Of a stretch of DNA of 64,000 nucleotides, positions 1 to 9,237 are shown piece after piece. Position numbers and translations under genes: made by a program. The notes beneath the pieces were generated by a model. It had not been told where the DNA came from. It did not search any database and saw only the letters and a list, made by a program, of their open reading frames with translations. The DNA is from Pasteurella skyensis. Its GTDB lineage: Bacteria; Pseudomonadota; Gammaproteobacteria; Enterobacterales; Pasteurellaceae. Positions within the stretch are counted from its first letter, which is position 1, and each line of letters begins with the position of its first letter. Where the stretch lies: positions 2,108,001 through 2,172,000 of the forward strand of contig NZ_CP016180.1 in the NCBI RefSeq assembly GCF_013377295.1. The letters are read 5' to 3'.

Positions 1-80
1 TCGTTGTAATACAGACCGCCATCAGTTAAAACACCATCAACATCACTAATTACTAATTTGATTTTTGTTAACTGCTTCAT
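1..80 (-). CDS. KdsC-like HAD phosphatase, N-terminal fragment (cut by window start)
   Basis: Only the first 26 codons lie in the window. The start ATG at 78-80 follows a GAGGAA ribosome binding site. The peptide contains KLVISDVDGVLTDGG, the first HAD motif (nucleophile Asp and acid/base Asp) in the form typical of 3-deoxy-manno-octulosonate 8-phosphate phosphatase (KdsC) and the related phosphatase domain attached to some CMP-sialic acid synthetases. Family membership is clear from this motif; which of the two it is cannot be decided here. It is divergent from the YggS gene. Confidence 0.65.
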   Translation of the reverse strand, partial: MKQLTKIKLVISDVDGVLTDGGLYYN

Positions 81-160
81 ATATTCCTCATTTTTTCATT
101 GATTTAAATTAAACTACATCTTAATATTACTGGATTATAACTTAGTTTTGAGGAATAAGA

Positions 161-844
161 ATGTCTATTGAACAAAATTTAAAATATATTCATCAACAAA
201 TTTGCAAATTTTCACAACAATGTGACCGCTTACCTAATACAATAACACTTCTTGCAGTCACAAAAACAAAACCTGTCTCAGATATTGAACAAGCTATCGC
301 CTGTGGACAACGAGCTTTTGGTGAAAATTATGTACAAGAAGGTGTAGAAAAAATTACTTATTTTAAAGATCATAAAGAGCTAGAATGGCACTTTATCGGA
401 ACTTTACAATCTAAAAAAACTCGCCTCGTTGCAGAACATTTTGACTGGGTACAGACCCTCGATCGTTTAAAAGTGGCGACTCGACTCAATGAACAGCGCC
501 CTACAGATATGCCTCCACTTAATGTACTTATTCAAATCAATATTAGTGATGAAGAATCGAAATCAGGTATTAATCCAAGTGAGATGCAAAGCTTCGCTAA
601 CGAAATCATTCAGTTACCTCATTTAAAATTAAGAGGCTTAATGGCAATCCCTAAACCAGAAACAGAGCCTGAACAACAAAAAATTGCATTAAATAAAATG
701 CAAATATTATTTCAAGAGCTCAAACAGCTTGTGCCAGATGTTGACACTCTTTCAATGGGAATGAGCGATGATATGCAAAGTGCAATTGAATGTGGTTCCA
801 CAATGGTTCGTATTGGCAGTGCAATTTTTGGAGCAAGAAACTAA
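161..844 (+). CDS. yggS: YggS/PLPBP family pyridoxal phosphate homeostasis protein
   Basis: A 227-residue alanine-racemase-fold protein. It binds pyridoxal 5'-phosphate without known catalysis and helps balance the vitamin B6 pool and amino acid metabolism. Visible family motifs: the PLP lysine region LLAVTKTKPV with Lys35, GENYVQE, WHFIGTLQSKK, and the C-terminal phosphate-binding stretch SMGMSDDMQSAIECGSTMVR. Length matches the family (about 230). The start ATG follows GAGGAA with a normal gap. It lies 45 bp before rsgA on the same strand and may be co-transcribed with it. Confidence 0.93.
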   Translation: MSIEQNLKYIHQQICKFSQQCDRLPNTITLLAVTKTKPVSDIEQAIACGQRAFGENYVQEGVEKITYFKDHKELEWHFIGTLQSKKTRLVAEHFDWVQTLDRLKVATRLNEQRPTDMPPLNVLIQINISDEESKSGINPSEMQSFANEIIQLPHLKLRGLMAIPKPETEPEQQKIALNKMQILFQELKQLVPDVDTLSMGMSDDMQSAIECGSTMVRIGSAIFGARN

Positions 845-889
845 CACTAATGCTATAATCTGACAAAATTAACTAAGATAGGTATTCTT

Positions 890-1924
890 TTGGCTAAAAT
901 ACGTAAATTAACCAAAAATCAGAAGCGTCGCATTCAATCTAATCATTATAATAAAATTAATAAAAAAAATATTGAATGGCAAGATGATATGTTAGGTCAC
1001 TTTGACAATGGACTGGTAATTGCAAGACACGCCAAACACGCAGATGTAGAAACTGAAAACGGTGAAGTTTTTCGTTGCAATATACGTAGAACGCTAAAAT
1101 CTGTGGTAGTCGGTGATAAAGTATCTTGGCGAAAAGGTAGTGAACAATTGCAAGGCATTAGCGGTGTGATCGAGGCAATTTATCCTCGTAAAAATGAACT
1201 TTCTCGCCCCGATTATTATGACGGAATCAAAGTAATGGCATCAAATATTGATCAAATTATTATTGTATCTGCCGTATTGCCTGAATTGTCATTAAATATT
1301 ATTGATCGCTATTTGGTGATTTGTGAAAATGCAAAAATTCCAGCCTTAATTGTGTTAAATAAAATTGATTTATTAAATGATGATGAGCGACAAGAAGTTG
1401 AAAAACAACTCGATATCTATCGTAACATTGGTTATCAAAGCCTTTGTTTATCTGCTCAAACAGGAGAGGGAATGGAAAAATTAGACCGCTATCTTTCACA
1501 AGGTACGTCTATTTTTGTAGGACAATCTGGTGTCGGAAAATCAAGCTTAATCAACCAAATACTTCCAGAGAGCAATATACTCACTAATAAAGTGAGTACT
1601 AACTCAGGGTTAGGGCAACACACGACTACCGCTTCCTATTTATATCAATTACCACAAGGTGGTAAACTAATTGACTCTCCAGGTATTCGTGAGTTTGGCT
1701 TATGGCATTTAGAGGTGGAGCAAATCACTCAAGGTTATATAGAATTTCAATCTATTTTAGGTTTATGCAAATTCCGTGATTGTAAACACAACACCGATCC
1801 AAACTGTGCAATTAGAGAAGCTGTAGAAGAAGGCAAAATTAACCGAACTCGCTTTGAAAATTATCATCGTTTAATTGAAAGTAGTAAAGAAGTGAAAGGA
1901 CAACGCTATTTTAAAAACAATTAA
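890..1924 (+). CDS. rsgA: Ribosome small subunit-dependent GTPase A (RsgA)
   Basis: A circularly permuted GTPase that acts late in 30S subunit maturation. The 344 residues comprise a basic N-terminal tail, an OB-fold domain, then a GTPase domain with the motifs in permuted order: NKID (G4, near residue 157), GQSGVGKSS (G1, near 211) and DSPG (G3). The C-terminal zinc knuckle is C-x4-C-x-H-x5-C within [16 protein letters not shown]. The start is TTG at 890; starting there gives the N-terminal [19 protein letters not shown] typical of Pasteurellaceae RsgA, and no better ATG exists. The next gene starts 320 bp downstream. Confidence 0.95.
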   Translation: MAKIRKLTKNQKRRIQSNHYNKINKKNIEWQDDMLGHFDNGLVIARHAKHADVETENGEVFRCNIRRTLKSVVVGDKVSWRKGSEQLQGISGVIEAIYPRKNELSRPDYYDGIKVMASNIDQIIIVSAVLPELSLNIIDRYLVICENAKIPALIVLNKIDLLNDDERQEVEKQLDIYRNIGYQSLCLSAQTGEGMEKLDRYLSQGTSIFVGQSGVGKSSLINQILPESNILTNKVSTNSGLGQHTTTASYLYQLPQGGKLIDSPGIREFGLWHLEVEQITQGYIEFQSILGLCKFRDCKHNTDPNCAIREAVEEGKINRTRFENYHRLIESSKEVKGQRYFKNN

Positions 1925-1945
1925 TTTTTATTTAAAAAAAGAGGA

Positions 1946-1973
1946 TTACTTTACAAAAAAAGTGTTGTACAAT
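1946..1973 (+). promoter_or_regulatory. Possible promoter of the purine operon leader
   Basis: A TACAAT -10-like hexamer at 1968-1973 is preceded by TTACTT at 1946-1951 with a 16-bp spacer. This would start transcription about 10-15 bases before the riboswitch aptamer, a sensible position. The -35 element is weak, so the assignment is tentative. Confidence 0.35.
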
Positions 1974-1989
1974 TGCACAAAATTTTTAA

Positions 1990-2050
1990 TCGTATATGCT
2001 CAAGATATGGTTGAGCGTCTCTACAGTTAACCTTAAATTAACTACTACGA
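1990..2050 (+). promoter_or_regulatory. Guanine-type purine riboswitch aptamer
   Basis: The sequence fits the purine aptamer three-way junction. P1 is UCGUA (1990-1994) with UACGA (2046-2050). P2 is CUCAA/UUGAG closing a GAUAUGG loop. J2/3 contains the conserved UCUAC. P3 is AGUUAA/UUAACU closing a CCUUAAA loop. J3/1 starts A-C-U; the cytosine at 2045 is at the specificity position (Y74 of the xpt aptamer), which predicts guanine/hypoxanthine rather than adenine. It lies about 195 bp before purL, matching its usual gene targets. The call rests on conserved loop sequences and three helices; no covariance search was run. Confidence 0.88.
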
Positions 2051-2162
2051 AAATAACTCTTATTACAAAAAGTACTGAATTTAATTCCGTACTCCTTGCG
2101 TTGTTTTCGTAAAACTATGGTATTTTGTGATGAGAATAAAGCACTTGTATAAATCACAAAAT
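2046..2162 (+). promoter_or_regulatory. Riboswitch expression platform: competing leader hairpins
   Basis: The 3' strand of P1 continues into a 12-nt segment (2046-2057) complementary to 2100-2111, with one G-U wobble. This long helix cannot coexist with aptamer helix P1, so it is a natural ligand-off structure. Its loop contains a smaller AGTAC/GTACT hairpin (2071-2093). Further down, ATTTTGTGAT (2122-2131) pairs perfectly with ATCACAAAAT (2153-2162). How these connect to the terminator at 2181 is not resolved by eye. Confidence 0.6.
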
Positions 2163-2180
2163 AATTTATCTGTATTATTC

Positions 2181-2210
2181 AGCCTAGATGCGTGCATCTA
2201 GGCTTTTTTT
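2181..2210 (+). terminator. Intrinsic terminator in the purine operon leader
   Basis: A perfect 11-bp stem (AGCCTAGATGC / GCATCTAGGCT, 2-nt loop, 2181-2204) is followed by a run of T. It sits between the riboswitch and purL, so it is likely the attenuation point of the operon rather than the end of rsgA transcription. Confidence 0.85.
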
Positions 2211-2245
2211 GTTTCTAACATTTTTAAAATGACTTTGAGGATAAG

Positions 2246-5200
2246 ATGACAAATCTACGTTTTTTCATTGAAAAGCAGTCTGGTTTTGATATAGAGGCGA
2301 AGCAGTTATGTGCTAAATTTAAACAAGAATTACATATTCAAGGATTAGAATCCTTAAAGGTAATCAATGGTTATGATATTTTTGATCTAGAAGCAAGTGT
2401 CCAAGAGATTGCTAAAATTAAATATCGAATTTTATCAGAACTTGTTAGTGATAAAGTTATTGATGAATTAAAATTAACAAATAAAACGTACTTTGCTGTT
2501 GAATGCTTAGATGGGCAATTCGACCAACGAGCAGACTCTGCTTTACAATGTATTGAAATTATTTTATCAAAAAAACTTAATATTACCGTTAAATCTTTTA
2601 AAATTATTATTCTTGAAGGAAGTGTTAACCTCGCTGACCTCAGTAAAATTAAACAATTCTATATAAACCCTGTTGATAGCAAAGAGAAAGATTTATCTCT
2701 CTTTGCTAAAACACCCATTACTATTAATGATAGCGTAGTTATCTATGATAACTTCCTCAGTCTTAATCATAACCAACTCGATCAATTAAAAGATGAACTA
2801 AATCTTGCTATGGGCTACGAAGATTTACATTCTATTCATCAACATTATCAACAACTAGGTAGAAATCCTACTGAAACTGAAATTAAAGTTTTTGATACCT
2901 ATTGGTCAGATCATTGTCGCCATACCACTTTTGAAACACAAATTAGACATATCAGCTTTCCTGATTCGCCTTTTGGACAACAAATACAGTCAGCATTCAA
3001 TCATTATTTAGACATTAAATCAAAAGTAGCTGCAAATAAGTCTCAGTGTCTAATGGATATGGCAACAGTGATGGCAAAATATTTACATAAAACTGGATAT
3101 TTAGATGATTTAGAAATTTCTGATGAAAACAATGCCTGTTCTGTCTATTTGGATGTGGAAACTAGCGATTTTTCAGGGGAAAAACACCTTGAAAAATGGT
3201 TGTTGATGTTCAAAAATGAAACTCACAATCACCCAACAGAAATTGAACCGTTTGGTGGTGCCTCTACTTGTTTAGGCGGTGCTATTCGAGATCCATTATC
3301 TGGGCGAGCTTATGTTTATCAGGCAATTCGCGTGACAGGTTCAGCTAATCCACTGGAAAAAATCGAAGATACTCTTGCTGGTAAATTAAGCCAACAAAAA
3401 ATCACCACTGAAGCTGCTGAAGGTTATTTTTCCTATGGTAACCAAATTGGTATTGCTACCTCATTGGTATCAGAGTTGTATCACGAAGGTTATAAAGCTA
3501 AACGTATGGAAGTAGGTGCTGTGGTTGCTGCTGCTCCAATTAAAAATGTAATTAGAGCTAAACCACAACCCAATGATCACATTATTTTACTCGGTGGCAA
3601 AACAGGACGCGATGGCTGTGGTGGTGCATCAGGTTCATCCAAAGAACATAATGATAGCTCTTTACTACTTTGTGGAGCAGAAGTACAAAAAGGTAATGCT
3701 CTAGAAGAGCGTAAAATTCAACGTTTATTCAGAAATGCTAACGCAACTAAATTAATTAAAAAATGTAATGATTTTGGTGCAGGTGGGGTTTGTGTTGCGA
3801 TTGGTGAACTTGCCGATGGTGTTAAAGTTAATCTTGATTTAATTCCTGTAAAATATGAAGGTTTAAGCGGTACTGAACTTGCTATTTCTGAATCACAAGA
3901 ACGTATGGCCGTGATTGTGTCTGAAAAAGACAGCCAAACCTTTTTACAATATGCCCAAGAAGAAAATTTATTAGCAACAGTCGTTGGTAAAGTAACAGAT
4001 GATAGTCGTTTATTACTAACGTGGAAAGGGACAAATATTGTCGATATTCAACGTGAGTTTTTAAACACTAATGGTGTGAGACAACAAATTGATATTACCA
4101 TTACCGATATTGATAAACAACAACCCTTTAAGCGGGTGGTTTCAGGTGATAATTTACAAAAACAGTGGGAAGAAAATTTATGTGATTTAAACATCGCCTC
4201 ACAAAAAGGTTTAAGCGAAATATTTGATTCTACTGTTGGAGCAGGAACAGTATTAATACCATTTGGTGGACGTTACCAAATGACCCCAATAGATGTTTCT
4301 GTTGCTAAATTGCCAGTGCTTAATAAAGAAACACAAACCGTTTCTGCCATTACTTGGGGGTGTAATCCTTATCTATTATCGTGGTCACCTTATCACGGTG
4401 CAATGTATGCCGTCATTGATTCTCTCGCTAAATTAGTTTCAGTAGGTATTGATTATAAGAAAGCTTGCTTATCGTTCCAAGAATACTTTCAAAAACTGGG
4501 GCAGGATAGTGTCGCTTGGTCAAAACCTTTTTTAGCACTACTGGGAGCAATCAAGGCTCAAAGTAATTTTCACGTTGCTGCTATTGGTGGTAAAGATTCG
4601 ATGAGTGGCACATTTAACGATTTGCACGTACCACCGACTTTTATTTCTTTTGCAGTAAGTTCTGGTAATATTAATAACATTATTTCTCCTGAATTTAAGC
4701 AAGTTGGTTCATATATCTATCTACTGGATAATCCATTAGATAATGAGGGGCAATATGATGCCCATACCCTTAAAAATAATTTTGAGACAGTGCTGACAGG
4801 TATTGAAGAAGGCACTATATTATCAGCAATGACAGTAAAACACGGTGGTATTGCGGAAGCTTTGGCAAAAATGAGTTTCGGTAATCGTATCGGTGTTAGA
4901 CTCAATAATAATGACACTGATTATTTTACTATTAAACCCGCCAGTATTGTTATTGAAAGTCAGCAAATAATCAATCAACCTAATGCGATTTTATTAGGGC
5001 GAAGTATTAATGAATTTTCTATTATTATTGATAACGAACATATTAATCTAACTACTTTGCAAGAAGTATGGCTAGGAAAACTAGCAAAAATTTTTCCAGT
5101 AAAAACGGATGAACAACCGGCTATTCTGACAGATTTATCTGTGGCAACAAATAAAATAGCACATTCAATACAAGGTGTTAAGGTTGCAAAACCTAGAGTA

Positions 5201-5982
5201 TTAATCGCCACTTTCCCTGGTAGTAATTCAGAATACGATATGTATAACGCATTTAATCGCAATGGAGGATGTGCGGAAATACTATTATTTAGAAATATTA
5301 CCTCAAATTATATTCGTGATTCTATTAATCAACTGTGCCATAAACTTAAAACAGCACAAATCTTTGTATTACCTGGCGGTTTTAGTGCAGGTGATGAGCC
5401 AGATGGTTCAGGTAAATTTATTGCTGCTATCTTACAAAACCCACAATTAAAAGAGAGTATTAATGAATTTCTAGCAAGAGATGGCTTGATTTTAGGTATC
5501 TGTAATGGCTTCCAAGCTCTTGTTAAATCAGGCTTGTTACCAAATGCTAATATTGGTCAAATTACTCCACAATCACCAACGCTGACTTTTAATAAGATCG
5601 GCCGCCACATTTCTCAAATGGTAACAACAAAAATAGTGAATAACCAATCACCTTGGTTATCTTCTTTTGCTGTGGGGCAAACTTTTAATATTCCCGTCTC
5701 CCATGGCGAAGGACGTTTTTATGCAAGTGAAGAGACCTTACAACAACTCATTGCCAATGGGCAAATTGCGACACAATATGTTGATTTATCTGGTAGAGCA
5801 ACTAATGAATTTATTTATAACCCTAATGGTTCAAGCCTAGCCATAGAAGGTATTTGTCAGCTGATGGCAGAATTTTAGGAAAAATGGGGCATTCCGAGCG
5901 CTATTCTGAAGGAACATTCAAAAATATTTCTGGTGATAATGACCAAAATATTTTTGTTAATGGTATCAATTATTTTAGATAG
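2246..5982 (+). pseudogene. purL: purL, phosphoribosylformylglycinamidine synthase, frameshifted at the 3' end
   Basis: PurL makes FGAM from FGAR, ATP and glutamine. The open frame (2246-5878, 1210 residues) resembles the roughly 1240-residue single-chain PurL of streptococci and clostridia, with GRNPTETEIKVFDTYWSDHCRHT, FKNETHNHPTEIEPFGG and the glutaminase nucleophile in LGICNGFQAL (Cys1086). The frame stops early after IEGI. The missing C-terminus is intact in another frame at 5857-5982: 41 codons reading SADGRILGKMGHSER onward to NGINYF. One lost base near 5855-5857 explains this. The lost part carries the His (codon 5890-5892) and Glu (5896-5898) expected to complete the Cys-His-Glu triad, so glutamine use should fail while the synthase domains remain. 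Start ATG has GAGGA upstream. Confidence 0.9.
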
Positions 5983-6069
5983 CTTAATGCTAATGGTAAG
6001 AATCAATTGCTAAGAACAAATGTCAAATAACATTATTTTAGTTGTATAAAAACTCATATAGGAGCAAAA

Positions 6070-6543
6070 ATGAAAGTAGGAATTATCTTCGGTAGTCAAT
6101 CTGACCTAGAAGTAATGCAGGGAGCAGCAAATTGTCTTAAACAATTTGGTGTGACATACTCAGCTCACGTATTATCAGCACACCGTGTGCCTGAATTACT
6201 GGTTGAAAAACTAGCTGAATTTGAACGTGAAGGCTATGGTGTTGTGATTGCAGGTGCTGGACTTGCTGCTCACTTATCTGGCGTTATTGCATCTAAAACC
6301 ACTTTGCCAGTTATCGGTGTACCGATAAATGCTGCTCTTGACGGTTTAGACGCATTACTGTCTATTGTGCAAATGCCAAAATCAATTCCTGTGGCTACTG
6401 TGGGGATTAATAACTCCTATAATGCTGGTATGCTTGCGGTACAGATATTAGCAACAAACAATGCTGAATTACAAACTAAATTGCAAGATTTCAGACAACA
6501 AATGAAGGCTGATTTTAAGCAAAATATGAATGTAGAACTATAA
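6070..6543 (+). CDS. purE: 5-(carboxyamino)imidazole ribonucleotide mutase PurE
   Basis: PurE converts N5-CAIR to CAIR in de novo purine synthesis (class I PurE works after PurK). At 157 residues it has the usual length. Motifs: GSQSD (8-12), SAHR (36-39), the glycine-rich GAGLAAHLSGVIAS loop, and QMPKSIPVATVG, in which lysine-serine replaces the more usual proline-glycine context. Start ATG follows AGGAG. It begins 87 bp after the displaced purL stop. No purK is present in this window, so the carboxylation partner must be elsewhere or PurE may use CO2 directly; I cannot tell which. Confidence 0.93.
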   Translation: MKVGIIFGSQSDLEVMQGAANCLKQFGVTYSAHVLSAHRVPELLVEKLAEFEREGYGVVIAGAGLAAHLSGVIASKTTLPVIGVPINAALDGLDALLSIVQMPKSIPVATVGINNSYNAGMLAVQILATNNAELQTKLQDFRQQMKADFKQNMNVEL

Positions 6544-6577
6544 CCATTAATTATTTTATCCAAACGATAGAAAAACA

Positions 6578-7282
6578 ATGAAAACAGAATTTATTTACGA
6601 AGGCAAAGCCAAACAAATTTATGCAACCAGTAATGCTGAGCAAGTGATTATTTTTTACAAAGATGATGCCACGGCTGGTAATGGTGCAAAAAAAGGAACA
6701 ATCAAAGATAAAGGCGTACTCAATAACCAAATTACTACAATAATTTTTAAATTGTTGGAAGAAAATGGTATCAAAACGCACTTTATTGAAAAATTAAGCG
6801 ATCGTGAACAGCTATGCCAAAAAGTTAAAATCTTTCCTCTAGAAGTCATCGTTAGAAACGTAATTGCAGGTTCAATGGCAAAACGAGTGGGTATTACCGA
6901 AGGTACAAAACCAAATAATACCATTTTTGAAATTTGCTATAAAAATGATGAATATGGCGATCCATTGATTAATGATCACCACGCTGTCGCATTAGGTTTA
7001 GCAACTTATGAAGAACTTACAAAAATTTATGACATTACCGCAAAAATTAACGAGTTACTAAAAACAAAATTCGATAAACTCGGCATTACCCTTGTTGATT
7101 TTAAAATTGAGTTTGGTAAAAATACTGATGGCGAAATTGTTCTTGCCGATGAAATCACCCCTGATACCTGTCGTTTCTGGGATAAAGAAACAGGTAAAAA
7201 ATTGGATAAAGACCGTTTCCGTCAAGATTTAGGCGATATTGAAGATGCCTATTTGGAAATTTTTCAGCGTTTAGCAAAATAA
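6578..7282 (+). CDS. purC: SAICAR synthetase PurC
   Basis: PurC ligates aspartate to CAIR. The 234 residues contain the N-terminal YEGKAKQIY strand, [17 protein letters not shown] (substrate/ATP region) and VDFKIEFG...[31 protein letters not shown]. Wording such as THFIEKL and [12 protein letters not shown] resembles Bacillus and Clostridium PurC more than the enteric form as I recall it (an inference without alignment). It lies 34 bp after purE on the same strand with a weak ribosome binding site, so it is part of the operon. Confidence 0.93.
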   Translation: MKTEFIYEGKAKQIYATSNAEQVIIFYKDDATAGNGAKKGTIKDKGVLNNQITTIIFKLLEENGIKTHFIEKLSDREQLCQKVKIFPLEVIVRNVIAGSMAKRVGITEGTKPNNTIFEICYKNDEYGDPLINDHHAVALGLATYEELTKIYDITAKINELLKTKFDKLGITLVDFKIEFGKNTDGEIVLADEITPDTCRFWDKETGKKLDKDRFRQDLGDIEDAYLEIFQRLAK

Positions 7283-7289
7283 AAAGAAT

Positions 7290-7526
7290 ATGAAAAAATT
7301 AGCAGAATTAAGTAAATCAGAATGGTATGACCTTGCACTTGCTGTTTATGCCCTTTCTCGTAGTGATACTTCTTCTTGGAAAGAACTTTCTGATGATTTA
7401 CAAAATACTGATGTGGGTAAATTATGCCAACGATATTTAAAAACTCGTGATTATAAACATATAGATATGGCAGGTCAGCTTATGATAGGCAAACACTGGG
7501 AAATAGCATTTGGAAGAATGTTTTAA
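7290..7526 (+). CDS. Small uncharacterised protein inside the purine operon
   Basis: A 78-residue ORF starting 7 bp after the purC stop. The region just before its ATG has only a weak AAAAGAA signal. The product is soluble-looking, with a Trp-containing, probably helical sequence (SKSEWYDLALAVYALSRSD, SSWKELSDDL) and no signal peptide, membrane segment or metal motif. I do not recognise the family. Tight spacing between purC and purM and codon use like its neighbours support a real gene. It occupies the purS-sized slot seen in some Gram-positive pur operons, but it does not look like PurS, and the single-chain PurL here should not need one. Confidence 0.6.
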   Translation: MKKLAELSKSEWYDLALAVYALSRSDTSSWKELSDDLQNTDVGKLCQRYLKTRDYKHIDMAGQLMIGKHWEIAFGRMF

Positions 7527-7589
7527 ACATTTTATTGTAATAAGTATATTACGAATTTATTAAGTTGAAATTAACAAAGTGGAGAAAAA

Positions 7590-8606
7590 ATGACCACAAG
7601 TACATACAAACAAGCAGGCGTAGATAAAGAAGAAGGCTACAAAGCCGTTGAGTTGATGAAACAAAAAGTGCAAAAAACGCATAATTCATCAGTGCTAACA
7701 AACTTGGGGAGTTTTGGGGCGATGTACGCCTTAGGAAACTATAAAGAACCCATTTTAGTATCAGGCACCGATGGTGTAGGCACAAAATTAGAAATCGCTT
7801 TAACGCAGAAAAAATACGATACGGTCGGTATTGATGCTGTGGCGATGTGTGTTAATGATATTTTATGTCACGGTGCAAAACCACTGTTCTTTTTAGATTA
7901 TTTGGCGTGTGGCAAATTAGAGGCTGAAGTTGCCGCTGAATTAGTATCAGGCATTTCTGATGGCTGCTTACAAGCTGGAGCAGCTTTAATTGGTGGAGAA
8001 ACTGCTGAAATGCCAGGATTTTATCAAATTGGTGATTACGATATTGCTGGATTTTGTGTCGGTGTCGTAGAAAAATCACAATTGATTAATGGTGATAAAG
8101 TATGTGTTGGCGATAGTATTATTGCCTTACCTTCTAGTGGTTTTCATAGTAATGGTTTTTCTCTGCTACGCAAAATTTTTACCGATTATAATGAAGTTAT
8201 TGAAGACAAAAGTGTAAGTGATTGGCTACTAACTCCAACCAAAATCTATGTGAAGCCGATTTTACAACTATTAGAAAAGTTTGATATTCACGCAATGGCA
8301 CATATTACTGGTGGTGGTTTGATTGAGAACCTACCTCGTTGTATGAATAAAGACTTATCACCTGTAGTATTCAAAAATAACATCACTCCGCTATGGCAAT
8401 CACTACCACTCTTTGCCGAAGTACAACAACGAAGCAATATCAGTGAAGATGAGATGTTTGGCACTTTTAATATGGGTGTAGGTTTTACCCTTGTGGTTAA
8501 TCCTAATATGGCTGATGATGTTATTGATTATTTAGCCAGCATTGGCGAACCTGCTTATGTGATTGGACATATTGAACAAGGGGATAATCAATTGTGTCTA
8601 AAATAA
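7590..8606 (+). CDS. purM: AIR synthetase PurM
   Basis: PurM closes the imidazole ring, turning FGAM into AIR with ATP. The 338 residues show the N-terminal YKQAGVDKEEGY, the ATP-binding VSGTDGVGTKL, DAVAMCVNDILCHGA, and ALIGGETAEMPGFY, then LPSSGFHSNGFSLLRK and HITGGGLIENLPR. GGAG lies just before the ATG. The stop overlaps the start of purN by 13 bases, implying translational coupling. Confidence 0.95.
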   Translation: MTTSTYKQAGVDKEEGYKAVELMKQKVQKTHNSSVLTNLGSFGAMYALGNYKEPILVSGTDGVGTKLEIALTQKKYDTVGIDAVAMCVNDILCHGAKPLFFLDYLACGKLEAEVAAELVSGISDGCLQAGAALIGGETAEMPGFYQIGDYDIAGFCVGVVEKSQLINGDKVCVGDSIIALPSSGFHSNGFSLLRKIFTDYNEVIEDKSVSDWLLTPTKIYVKPILQLLEKFDIHAMAHITGGGLIENLPRCMNKDLSPVVFKNNITPLWQSLPLFAEVQQRSNISEDEMFGTFNMGVGFTLVVNPNMADDVIDYLASIGEPAYVIGHIEQGDNQLCLK

Positions 8607-9163
8607 CATCTAAAAATTCTGTCAAAATTGCTGTTTTAGTCTCTGGTGGCGGTAGCAATATGATGCAATTAATTAAACATAAAATTGCAATCGATTGCGT
8701 TATTGCAGATAGAAGTTGTAAAGCTACCGCTCTCGCTGAACAACACCATATCACCACTTTTCAGGTAACAAGAGAAGATTGTTCACAGCAAATTTGTGAA
8801 ATTTTAGCTACACGCAAAATTAATTTAGTGGTACTGGCTGGATTTTTATCTATTTTAGATAAAGACCTCACTGACTGCTATACCGTCATTAATATCCACC
8901 CTTCGCTACTACCTAAATATGGTGGGCTTGGAATGTATGGCTTAAATGTGCACAAAGCTGTCTTCGAAAGTGGTGATACCATCAGCGGTTGCACTGTGCA
9001 TTATGTGAATGAAGGTATAGATACTGGCGATATTATCGCTCAAAGAGAAGTAGATATCAGTAATGCTAGCAGTGTTGAAGAAATTGCCAAATTGGTATTA
9101 GAAAAAGAGTGGGTATTATTACCAATGGTAGTTAAAGACCTAATTAAATATTCATTTACGTAA
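8594..9163 (+). CDS. purN: GAR transformylase PurN
   Basis: PurN uses 10-formyl-THF to formylate GAR. The 189 residues carry the nucleotide loop SGGGSN (17-22) and the catalytic set Asn100, His102 (NIHPSLLPKYGG) and Asp143 (GIDTGD), matching Asn106/His108/Asp144 of E. coli. The start is GTG at 8594, overlapping the purM end by 13 bases; the first conserved strand begins about 10 residues in, so this start fits. The GGLGMYGLNVH stretch resembles the Bacteroidetes/Clostridia subtype rather than the enteric one (inference). Confidence 0.93.
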   Translation: MSKITSKNSVKIAVLVSGGGSNMMQLIKHKIAIDCVIADRSCKATALAEQHHITTFQVTREDCSQQICEILATRKINLVVLAGFLSILDKDLTDCYTVINIHPSLLPKYGGLGMYGLNVHKAVFESGDTISGCTVHYVNEGIDTGDIIAQREVDISNASSVEEIAKLVLEKEWVLLPMVVKDLIKYSFT

Positions 9164-9237
9164 AGAAAGAATGCCTTATCTTTACAATATATTTGTAATA
9201 AAAACTTATTTTAAAGTAAAAATCAGGAAATGAAAAA

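Noticed and set aside
4717-5262. Minus-strand ORFs inside purL
   Set aside because: They are reverse-frame shadows of a long conserved coding region.
5883-5982. Separate small gene after purL
   Set aside because: Its residues are the missing conserved PurL tail (GKMGHSER), so it is part of the frameshifted purL.
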